Origin: Flemingiibacterium sp045534235
GTDB taxonomy: Bacteria; Bacillota; Clostridia; Oscillospirales; CAG-272
Length of the DNA stretch: 8,690 nucleotides
NCBI GenBank assembly: GCA_045534235.1
Contig: JAZSJI010000140.1
Location: 1-8,690, forward strand
Reading direction: 5' to 3'
Below the pieces are notes generated by a model. It was not told the DNA's origin. It saw only the letters and a list, made by a program, of their open reading frames with translations, and searched no databases. Position 1 is the stretch's first letter. Each line of letters opens with the position of its first letter. Shown in pieces: positions 1 to 4,828 of this stretch. Position numbers and translations under genes: made by a program.

Positions 1-87
1 AAAAGGACTTGCCTGCCTGCGGGCAGAGCGGTGGTCGGCTCTGACTGCCACCGGCAGTCATTCACTACCGACCCTTCAAGTCCTTTT
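1..87. repeat. Nested palindromic element with tRNA T-arm-like ends
   Basis: Seen directly: a perfect 11-bp terminal inverted repeat (AAAAGGACTTG at 1-11, complement at 77-87) encloses a hairpin CTGCC-TGCG-GGCAG at 13-26 and a second arm GGTCGG/CCGACC (33-38 with 68-73). That arm carries a perfect 7-bp stem with a three-base loop at 43-59. The whole would fold as a branched structure. The end sequence is identical to the T-arm of the tRNA-Leu gene at 152-162, and the right end matches that T-arm over about 14 bases in the opposite orientation. No reading frame or complete tRNA fits here. It resembles a small non-autonomous mobile or repetitive extragenic element; that class is inferred. The left end coincides with the window edge, so the element may extend further. 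Confidence 0.6.
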
Positions 88-100
88 ATCTTTCTCAAAA

Positions 101-133
101 TAAAAAACCAGCATCGGTACAAGCCCGATGCTG
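101..133 (-). terminator. Rho-independent terminator of tRNA-Leu
   Basis: On the minus strand a perfect 9-bp stem CAGCATCGG/CCGATGCTG (109-117 with 125-133) with a 7-base loop is followed by GTTTTTTA (108-101). It begins 8 bases after the CCA end of the tRNA, so it should end the tRNA-Leu transcript. Confidence 0.9.
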
Positions 134-141
134 ATTTTTAA

Positions 142-228
142 TGGTGCGGGTAAAAGGACTTGAACCTTCACGAAGTTGCCCCCACTAGAACCTGAATCTA
201 GCGCGTCTGCCAATTCCGCCATACCCGC
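142..228 (-). tRNA. tRNA-Leu, anticodon CAG
   Basis: A complete class II tRNA reads on the minus strand. The 7-bp acceptor stem GCGGGTA/TACCCGC is followed by discriminator A and an encoded CCA (144-142). The anticodon stem CTAGA/TCTAG encloses the loop TTCAGGT, giving anticodon CAG, which reads CUG leucine codons. The long variable arm typical of leucine tRNAs has a GGGG/CTTC stem with a GCAA loop. The T-loop is TTCAAGT. The D-arm pairs GCG with CGC. The gene has its own terminator downstream, but its only clear promoter lies about 360 bp upstream, on the far side of a tandem repeat array that contains two truncated copies of its 5' end. Confidence 0.95.
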
Positions 229-324
229 ATATTTAATTTTGTTGGGGCAGTCGCGCCCCGCGAGACGGCTCGTGGCATAGTCGCCTTGCTCGCTACCCGC
301 TCACAATTCTCCTTGCCTCTGCGC

Positions 325-371
325 CTTCTCGAGCTCGCTTCATCGCCCACCGGGCGCGCTCACTCTCGAAG
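325..371 (-). other. Predicted RNA stem-loop of the 137-bp element, copy 1
   Basis: Read on the minus strand, CTTC-GA-GAGT-GA-GC pairs with GC-GA-GCTC-GA-GAAG, with two tandem G-A/A-G mismatch pairs inside the helix. The apex is CGCCC-GGT-GGGCG (356-344), set off by an uneven internal loop. The last pair of the GAGT/GCTC segment is a U-G wobble that works only for RNA made from the minus strand, which is the direction of tRNA transcription. The fold is hand-drawn; its function is unknown. Confidence 0.5.
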
Positions 372-393
372 CTGCCAATTCCGCCATACCCGC
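372..393 (-). pseudogene. Truncated tRNA-Leu 5' end, middle copy
   Basis: Twenty-two bases are identical to the mature 5' end of the tRNA-Leu gene, from the first acceptor base into the D-loop. The match stops just after GGCAG and the sequence then enters the 137-bp element. It lacks the anticodon, variable and T arms and the 3' acceptor strand, so it cannot make a tRNA. Confidence 0.9.
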
Positions 394-489
394 ATATTTA
401 ATTTTGTTGGGGCAGTCGCGCCCCGCGAGACGGCTCGTGGCATAGTCGACTTGTTCGCTACCCGCTCACAATTCTCCTTGCCTCTGCGC

Positions 490-536
490 CTTCTCGAACT
501 CGCTTTATCGCCCACCGGGCGCGCTCGTTCTCGAAG
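490..536 (-). other. Predicted RNA stem-loop of the 137-bp element, copy 2
   Basis: This is the same fold as in the copy at 325-371, but the central helix is GAAC/GTTC (530-527 with 499-496) instead of GAGT/GCTC. The G-C pair has become A-U and the U-G wobble has become C-G, so pairing is kept by changes on both sides. The 13-base apex hairpin is unchanged. This suggests selection on RNA structure, though two copies are thin evidence. Confidence 0.5.
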
Positions 537-558
537 CTGCCAATTCCGCCATACCCGC
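537..558 (-). pseudogene. Truncated tRNA-Leu 5' end, promoter-proximal copy
   Basis: A second 22-base copy of the tRNA-Leu 5' end breaks off at the same D-loop base as the middle copy. It lies about 26 bases downstream of the predicted transcription start, the spacing expected for a genuine tRNA. It is probably the original start of the tRNA gene, before the repeat units pushed the intact tRNA away from its promoter. Confidence 0.85.
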
Positions 559-590
559 ATATTTGCGCCGCCGCTTCCGACGACTTAAAA

Positions 591-619
591 ATTATACCAT
601 ACCGCGACTGTTTTGTCAA
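591..619 (-). promoter_or_regulatory. Consensus sigma-A promoter for tRNA-Leu
   Basis: On the minus strand TTGACA (619-614) and TATAAT (596-591) are both perfect consensus hexamers with a 17-base spacer. The predicted start is near 584. The transcript would run through both truncated tRNA ends and both 137-bp elements before the intact tRNA-Leu. The first bases of the -35 box overlap the end of the hairpin that follows the lipoprotein gene. Confidence 0.9.
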
Positions 620-660
620 GGGCTTTTTGCAAAAATCACGCGAATTTGCAAAAAGCCCTT
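618..660 (-). terminator. Long hairpin after the foldase lipoprotein gene
   Basis: A perfect 16-bp inverted repeat (618-633 with 645-660) has an 11-base loop and begins 11 bases after the stop codon of the lipoprotein gene. The stem contains a TTTTT run, but no clear T-tract follows it on the minus strand; the tRNA promoter begins there instead. It probably terminates or protects the lipoprotein mRNA. The terminator call is inferred from position and stem strength. Confidence 0.65.
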
Positions 661-671
661 CTCTGTTTATC

Positions 672-1661
672 TTACGAAATCGAAGTTATATCAAGCGACT
701 CGCCGTAATCGGTATATTTGACCTCGAGCGTATCCATAGTCGCGTAAAGCTCCTTGGTGTACATAGCAGAAACGTATCTGTCGGTTATATCCTCGCGTAT
801 CTCTTCCATATACGCCGCGTCTTTCTCGGCGCGCATTACGATATGGTAGCCGTACGGCGACTCGATTATCGCGCTGTGCTCGCCTTCCGCTATAGCTATA
901 GCTGCCGCCCAAATATATTCGGGCATCTCGTATTCGGTCGTATAATAGCCATGCTCGGGCGACATCTGTGCTGCATTGTAGTCGGAATAATCGCGCATTA
1001 CCTCGGCGAAGTCCTCGCCTTCAAGCAACATTCCAAGTGCCTTCTCTGCACGCGAAAGTGCAATCGGCTTCGTTTCCTCCGTGTTATAGCCGACGTATAT
1101 CTCCTTGATGCAAAGCAGCTCGTCACTACCCAGAAGTGCATCAACCGTAGCCTCGTCTGTATTAATCGCGCCGCTTTCTCTCATACACTCGATCGTTCGG
1201 TACGCAAGCACGTTGTTCTTCTGAAGCATCCGGAACAGCCAATCGGTCATATACTGCGCTTCAAGCGCGATACGGTACGTATCGTCGTCGTTGTAGCACT
1301 CCGTTGCGCGGTACTCGGCGATATACGCCTCAACTGCGCTTTCGTCCTCGCTTGAGAGCTTGGCGCCGTACTTGTCCGCCATTATCTCTATCGCCTTGGT
1401 GTAGCGCGCGTTATCCTCGGAAAGCGCGCGAAGCTCGCTTACCTCTTCTGCGGTGAGCTCGGCATTCTCTCCGAAGCTGTCACGCTTATTGTTGAGCAGA
1501 TAATATCTGAACTCCTGATACTGCACGTCCTTGCCGCCGACGTTCATCACGACGCGCTTATCTTCTGCGCTCGGTGTAAAATCCGACGCCGTGCTGCCGC
1601 AGGCGGAAAGCAAAAATATAGTGGCTGCTGCAAGAAGTGCAGAAATAATTTTCCTTTTCAT
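672..1661 (-). CDS. PrsA-like parvulin (PpiC-type) foldase lipoprotein
   Basis: This 329-residue protein starts with a lipoprotein signal peptide: basic MKRK, a hydrophobic stretch, and a lipobox LSAC with the lipidated cysteine at residue 21. It should sit on the outer face of the cytoplasmic membrane. The middle (about 40-180) is helical and acidic, like the SurA/PrsA chaperone arm. Residues about 185-280 read as a parvulin rotamase domain, with IKEIYVGY at its start, an EDFAEVMRDYS helix, and SPYGYHIVMRAEKD at its end. Members of this family catalyse peptidyl-prolyl isomerisation and help secreted proteins fold. I chose ATG at 1661-1659 because AAGGAG lies 8 bases upstream; a TTG one codon earlier is less likely. 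The gene is monocistronic and diverges from the phage block. The domain match is by eye, and catalytic activity is not proven. Confidence 0.85.
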   Translation of the reverse strand: MKRKIISALLAAATIFLLSACGSTASDFTPSAEDKRVVMNVGGKDVQYQEFRYYLLNNKRDSFGENAELTAEEVSELRALSEDNARYTKAIEIMADKYGAKLSSEDESAVEAYIAEYRATECYNDDDTYRIALEAQYMTDWLFRMLQKNNVLAYRTIECMRESGAINTDEATVDALLGSDELLCIKEIYVGYNTEETKPIALSRAEKALGMLLEGEDFAEVMRDYSDYNAAQMSPEHGYYTTEYEMPEYIWAAAIAIAEGEHSAIIESPYGYHIVMRAEKDAAYMEEIREDITDRYVSAMYTKELYATMDTLEVKYTDYGESLDITSIS

Positions 1662-1697
1662 CAAACAAACTCCTTCTTAAAAAGTGTCATTAACGTC

Positions 1698-1703
1698 ATT
1701 ATA
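1698..1703 (-). promoter_or_regulatory. Probable -10 box for the lipoprotein gene
   Basis: TATAAT on the minus strand lies about 37 bases before the lipoprotein start codon. No good -35 box is found at the normal distance; the nearest, TTCACA (1729-1724), is 20 bases away. The start would be near 1691, giving a leader of about 30 bases with the AAGGAG ribosome site. Confidence 0.4.
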
Positions 1704-1742
1704 CCGCACCTTTGTGACGGTAATGTGAATATTATGAAATTT

Positions 1743-1766
1743 ATCGCCGTATATTGGCGGTTTTTT
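1743..1766 (+). terminator. Orphan plus-strand terminator before the phage block
   Basis: A stem ATCGCCG/TGGCGGT (1743-1749 with 1755-1761, including wobble pairs) with a TATAT loop runs into TTTTTT (1761-1766). It points right, yet no plus-strand gene lies upstream in the window. It may stop stray transcription from entering the terminase genes, or be the remains of a gene that once ended here. The rest of 1662-1862 holds only promoter elements and the terminase ribosome site. Confidence 0.6.
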
Positions 1767-1821
1767 ATTTATATGTGCGGCGTCCCGTGACTGTCTTTGG
1801 TATGCAGTGGTGTTTTGGACG

Positions 1822-1830
1822 TGTTATACT
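1822..1830 (+). promoter_or_regulatory. Extended -10 promoter candidate for the terminase-led operon
   Basis: TGTTATACT combines an extended -10 TGN with a five-of-six -10 box, 32 bases before the first terminase codon. There is no convincing -35 box at 16-18 bases. It is the only reasonable promoter between the orphan terminator and the first gene of the block. Confidence 0.4.
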
Positions 1831-1862
1831 TCGGTACAGCAAATGAGAAAGGACGCGTTTGA

Positions 1863-2192
1863 ATGGCACAGATAACGAGCGGCAAAAAGCTGCTTTCTAA
1901 AATAAAAACGTACGTGGACGAGTGTAAGGACGCTGACACAAAGAAGCCGATATTTGCCAACGTCGCAGGCTTTTGCCGCTTTGCCGGAATATCGGTCGGA
2001 GAGTTCCTCTCCTTAAAACGCAAATTTCCTCGCGAGTTCGAGAGTGCGGGCGCATATTTCGAGGACGCCGCGCTCAATTCGGGCGCGACTGCAACGCTCG
2101 TCGGAATGTACCTTCGAGAATATGGCTTCTGGGGTGCGCCAACCGAGGACGAGGTCGTCTGCGACCACGATATGCTCGCGGACGGTATATAA
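1863..2192 (+). CDS. Terminase small subunit (putative)
   Basis: This 109-residue protein lies directly before the large terminase, 12 bp apart; that is the main reason for the call. Small terminase subunits bind the packaging start site on concatemeric phage DNA and hand it to the large subunit. The stretch from about residue 29 to 56 (IFANVAGFCRFAGISVGEFL and the lysine/arginine-rich part after it) reads like a helix-turn-helix, and the rest is helical, as expected for an oligomeric DNA-binding ring. The C-terminus is acidic. AAAGGA lies 9 bases before the ATG. The TAA stop overlaps the ribosome binding site of the next gene, so the two are probably translationally coupled. Sequence-level support is modest. 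Confidence 0.7.
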   Translation: MAQITSGKKLLSKIKTYVDECKDADTKKPIFANVAGFCRFAGISVGEFLSLKRKFPREFESAGAYFEDAALNSGATATLVGMYLREYGFWGAPTEDEVVCDHDMLADGI

Positions 2193-2204
2193 GGAGGTGC
2201 GCGC

Positions 2205-3479
2205 TTGCATCTTTACGGTAAACCAAACAAAAAGCAAGCGGAGTTCTTCCGCTCGACCTCAAAATTCACCGCGTACGGCGGCGCGAGAGGCGGCGGCAAG
2301 AGCTGGGCACTACGACGCAAGCTCATACTTCTCTGCTTGCGCTACCCCGGCATACACTGCCTTATAATCCGCCGCACACTAAAAGACCTATCTGACAATC
2401 ACGTACAGCCGCTTCTTAATGAAATCGGCAAATACGTCACCTATTCGGCAGGCGCGCGTGTACTGCGCTTCAAAAACGGAAGCCGTATCGACCTCGGCTA
2501 TCTCGCGTGTGACGCGGACACGTCGCACTATCAGGGGCAGGAATACGATATAATCGCCATCGACGAGGCAACGCAGATATCGGAGTTTCAGTTTGCAGCC
2601 CTCAAGGGCTGTCTGCGCGGTGTGGGCAATTATCCGCGACGAATGTATCTGACCTGTAACCCCGGCGGCATCGGTCACGCTTGGGTAAAGCGGCTTTTCG
2701 TAGACCGCGACTTTCGTGAGGATGAAAAGCCCGAGGAATACCGCTTCATACGCGCGTCAGTACACGACAACGAGGTGCTCTGTGAGCGCGATCCCGAATA
2801 CGTCAGTATGCTTAAAACACTTCCCGAAAAGCTTCGCGCGGCGTGGCTTGACGGACGGTGGGACTTATACGAGGGGCAGTTCTTCCCCGAGTTTTCGCGT
2901 GAGCGACACGTGGTAACGCCGCGCGAGCTTGAAACGCGCCGGTATTTCGCCGCCTTCGACTACGGCTTCGACCGATTTGCGCTTCTTATCCTCGCCGTCG
3001 TCGGCGACACGCTTTACGTCACGCGCGAGGTCTGTAAGTCAAACCTTACCCTCTCTATGGCAGGCGAGGAGCTTGCGAGCGTAGTACGCGAGGAACGCGA
3101 GCGCGGGCACGATATTCCCTATGCCGTCGCCTCGCCTGACCTATGGAACCGCCGTCAGGACACGGGCTACAGCGGCGTTGAGGTCATCACCCGCGTTTCG
3201 GGTACGCCCTCGCTTATGCGTGCGGACAACCGCCGTATACCAGGCTGGCGCGCACTTCGCGAGCGGCTCGCGGACAAGCTGTATATATTCAGCACTTGTG
3301 AGGAGCTGATCCGCTGTATGGAAGCTCTCCAATTCGACAAAAACACCGTCGAAGACGCGGCAGATCAGCCTCACGAGGTAACCCACGCGCCCGAGGCGCT
3401 TCGCTACGCCGTTATGTCACGCACGGACGCGGACGTCAGCGTAACGAAGATGTCCGGCGGCGGAATTATCACGTATTAG
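2205..3479 (+). CDS. terL: Terminase large subunit (packaging ATPase and nuclease)
   Basis: This 424-residue protein is the motor that threads DNA into the procapsid through the portal and cuts it. The ATPase part shows Walker A GGARGGGKS (25-33), Walker B IIAIDEAT (116-123, with D120 and catalytic E121) and the coupling motif LTCNPGG (149-155). The RNase H-like nuclease part has acidic residues in FDYGFD (252), SPD (312) and a C-terminal HAPEALRY (394-401), where glutamate stands in the place often held by aspartate. The length is normal for the family. It starts with TTG: AAGGAGGTG at 2191-2199 fixes the start at 2205, and no ATG is well placed. Isoleucine uses ATA in 8 of 20 codons, unlike the coat gene downstream. 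The reading frame is intact with no sign of decay. Confidence 0.95.
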   Translation: MHLYGKPNKKQAEFFRSTSKFTAYGGARGGGKSWALRRKLILLCLRYPGIHCLIIRRTLKDLSDNHVQPLLNEIGKYVTYSAGARVLRFKNGSRIDLGYLACDADTSHYQGQEYDIIAIDEATQISEFQFAALKGCLRGVGNYPRRMYLTCNPGGIGHAWVKRLFVDRDFREDEKPEEYRFIRASVHDNEVLCERDPEYVSMLKTLPEKLRAAWLDGRWDLYEGQFFPEFSRERHVVTPRELETRRYFAAFDYGFDRFALLILAVVGDTLYVTREVCKSNLTLSMAGEELASVVREERERGHDIPYAVASPDLWNRRQDTGYSGVEVITRVSGTPSLMRADNRRIPGWRALRERLADKLYIFSTCEELIRCMEALQFDKNTVEDAADQPHEVTHAPEALRYAVMSRTDADVSVTKMSGGGIITY

Positions 3480-3498
3480 GTATATTCTCGCGCCGTTA

Positions 3499-3510
3499 TC
3501 CGGAAACGGA
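3499..3510 (+). promoter_or_regulatory. Small GAAA-loop hairpin in the coat gene leader
   Basis: TCCG-GAAA-CGGA forms a 4-bp stem closed by a GNRA-type loop within the 74-bp gap between the large terminase and coat genes. It is followed by an A/T-only stretch (3515-3534) and TTGGAGG. This may be an mRNA stability or translation-enhancing leader for a gene that must be made in large amounts. I see no consensus promoter here. Confidence 0.35.
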
Positions 3511-3553
3511 GCGTTAATATAAAAATATATATTTTCTTGGAGGTATTTTACCA

Positions 3554-4381
3554 ATGGCAGTAACCAACTTTATTTCTACCGTATGGAGCGAAACTCTCCT
3601 CTCCCAGCTCGACCGCGAGTACGTCGGCGTCGCTAACTGTAACCGCGAGTTCGAGGGCGAGATCAAGGGTAAGGGCTCGGCGGTTCAGATCGCAAACATC
3701 GGCGCTATCAACGTATACGACTACGATAAGAACACCGATATGCTCTCCCCCGACGCACTTCAGACTGCGGCGGTAACCCTTACCATCGATCAGGCGAAGT
3801 CCTTTAACTTCCAGATCGACGATATCGACCGTGCACAGTCCACCCCCAGACTTATGGAGGGCGCGATGAAGCAGACGGCAGCAGATATTGCAAACGTCGC
3901 CGACTCCTACGTATACGCACTCTGCGGCGATGCGGCAGAGGAAAATGTGCTCGCATGCGATGCCGTAAGCGTTGACAACATCATCGACTACGTAGTTATG
4001 GCGCGTCAGAAGCTTCTCTCGAACGGTGTAAACAGCAACGTCGAAACCAGTCTTGAGATCTCTCCCGAGGTTGCGGCTGTACTCCTTCGCGCGAAGATCT
4101 TAAACGGCACCGAGAACGCAGGCGCGCTTGAGAACGGTCTTATCGGCAAGCTCATCGGATTTGACGTTTACGTTTCTCCCAACGTCGTTTCCGCCGAGGG
4201 CCGCTACAAGTGCCTTGCACGTACCAAGCGCGCTGTTGCCTTCGCCGAGCAGCTTAACGAGGTTGAGGCATACCGCCCCGAAACTCGCTTTGCAGATGCT
4301 ATCAAGGGACTTCATCTTTACGGCGCAAAGATCGTTTACCCCGAGGAATTCGTGGTACTCGATATGTCGCTCGACGCATAA
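3554..4381 (+). CDS. Major capsid (coat) protein, P22 coat-like family
   Basis: This 275-residue protein starts MAVTNFISTVWSETLL and continues with NREFEGEIKGKGSAVQI, DQAKSFNFQIDDIDRAQ and LMEGAMKQTAADIANVADSY, the pattern I know from HK97-fold coat proteins annotated as P22-coat-like. The C-terminal part (about 195-275), with GFDVYVSPNV and KGLHLYGAKIVYPE, fits the axial domain. Coat proteins of this type assemble on a scaffold without proteolytic maturation, which agrees with the absence of a protease gene. GGAGG lies 10 bases before the ATG. Codon use is strongly biased: all 12 lysines are AAG, and isoleucine is ATC 15, ATT 2, ATA 0, as in a highly expressed gene. A hairpin follows the stop codon. 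Confidence 0.88.
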   Translation: MAVTNFISTVWSETLLSQLDREYVGVANCNREFEGEIKGKGSAVQIANIGAINVYDYDKNTDMLSPDALQTAAVTLTIDQAKSFNFQIDDIDRAQSTPRLMEGAMKQTAADIANVADSYVYALCGDAAEENVLACDAVSVDNIIDYVVMARQKLLSNGVNSNVETSLEISPEVAAVLLRAKILNGTENAGALENGLIGKLIGFDVYVSPNVVSAEGRYKCLARTKRAVAFAEQLNEVEAYRPETRFADAIKGLHLYGAKIVYPEEFVVLDMSLDA

Positions 4382-4391
4382 ACTTCACTTT

Positions 4392-4424
4392 GATAAGCAG
4401 CAGGGCCTGTCCTTGCTGCTTATC
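4392..4424 (+). terminator. Hairpin after the coat gene (attenuator or mRNA end)
   Basis: A perfect 11-bp stem GATAAGCAGCA/TGCTGCTTATC encloses an 11-base loop, starting 10 bases after the coat stop codon. The bases after it (GTAATATTAGCCTATT) are A/T-rich but not a real T-tract, so read-through is likely. It would let coat mRNA accumulate above the downstream neck and portal messages. Confidence 0.6.
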
Positions 4425-4453
4425 GTAATATTAGCCTATTAAAGGAGAAAATC

Positions 4454-4828
4454 ATGACCTATTTCGACATATATCTCACCGCGCTTTCTATGATCGGCGA
4501 GCCGGAAAACACCTCTTCAACCGCCGACTATCAGAAACGCGCCGAGCGTCTTTTCACTCATATCAACGCGGGGCTCTATCCCCTGCACCGCTGTCTTGGC
4601 GGCGACGCTATCGACGCTGACGCCTTCTTCATCGAAACGCTCGACACTATTTTTATGCTTGATGAACGACTTGTACTCACGGCAGCACTCGAGCTTGCTT
4701 CCCTGCTTATAATCGACAAGATGCCTAGCGTATCCGAGATGCTCAAAGAACGCGCCGAGGAAGAAAAGCAGAACGTCGCCGCTACGGGTGCCGCTATCGG
4801 ACCTATAAAAGAGGTGTACGGCGTATGA
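4454..4828 (+). CDS. Head-tail connector (gp4/gp6-like adaptor), putative
   Basis: This 124-residue, largely helical protein lies directly after the coat gene. The start MTYFDIYLTALSMIGE, a middle ADYQKRAERLFTHINAGLYPLHRCL, and a long helix LDERLVLTAALELASLLIID fit small connector proteins that dock below the portal and extend the head channel. P22 gp4 is somewhat longer. The assignment rests on size, helical character and position between the coat and tail-hub genes; I see no diagnostic motif. AAAGGAG lies 7 bases before the ATG. Its stop overlaps the next start in ATGA, indicating coupled translation. The C-terminal 25 residues are charged and then small and flexible. Confidence 0.5.
   Translation: MTYFDIYLTALSMIGEPENTSSTADYQKRAERLFTHINAGLYPLHRCLGGDAIDADAFFIETLDTIFMLDERLVLTAALELASLLIIDKMPSVSEMLKERAEEEKQNVAATGAAIGPIKEVYGV

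Larger units (their letters stand above)
207..564. repeat. Tandem array: three 28-bp tRNA-Leu 5' repeats around two 137-bp elements
   Basis: A 28-bp sequence (the first 22 bases of tRNA-Leu plus the six bases before them, ATATTT on the plus strand) occurs at 207-234, 372-399 and 537-564, exactly 165 bp apart. Between the copies lie two 137-bp elements (235-371 and 400-536) that differ at only six positions: 284, 289, 333, 341, 362 and 363 in the first copy. Each element is rich in short hairpins, including GGGGC/GCCCC (244-259) and CGCCC/GGGCG (344-356). The array lies inside the tRNA transcription unit, so it should be transcribed as tRNA leader. The layout fits tandem insertion of a small element at a 28-bp tRNA core, or duplication by slippage. 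No protein role is likely. Confidence 0.9.

Noticed and set aside
1..88. A second tRNA gene or a partial one at the window start
   Set aside because: The T-arm-like ends lack matching T stems and no anticodon arm can be drawn; the sequence is an inverted repeat element instead.
142..228. tRNA-Leu as the attachment site of the phage block
   Set aside because: No copy of the tRNA 3' end is found near 8543-8690, and the tRNA 3' end points away from the block. The 28-bp repeats concern only the small 137-bp elements.
207..564. CRISPR array, because of regular 28-bp repeats
   Set aside because: There are only three repeats, they are tRNA sequence, and the 137-bp spacers are 96 percent identical to each other rather than unique.
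286..588. Open reading frames on both strands across the tandem repeats (plus 286-588, minus 360-560)
   Set aside because: They stay open only because the 165-bp repeat period is a multiple of three. They read through tRNA sequence, have no ribosome site, and their peptides are simple repeats of each other.
627..1355. 242-residue plus-strand reading frame opposite the lipoprotein gene
   Set aside because: It is a shadow of the lipoprotein gene, with no ribosome site and no protein-like pattern, while the minus strand has a signal peptide and a rotamase-like domain.
3480..3553. A separate promoter for the coat gene
   Set aside because: The A/T-rich stretch contains -10-like words, but no -35 box at a proper distance; I kept only the small hairpin.
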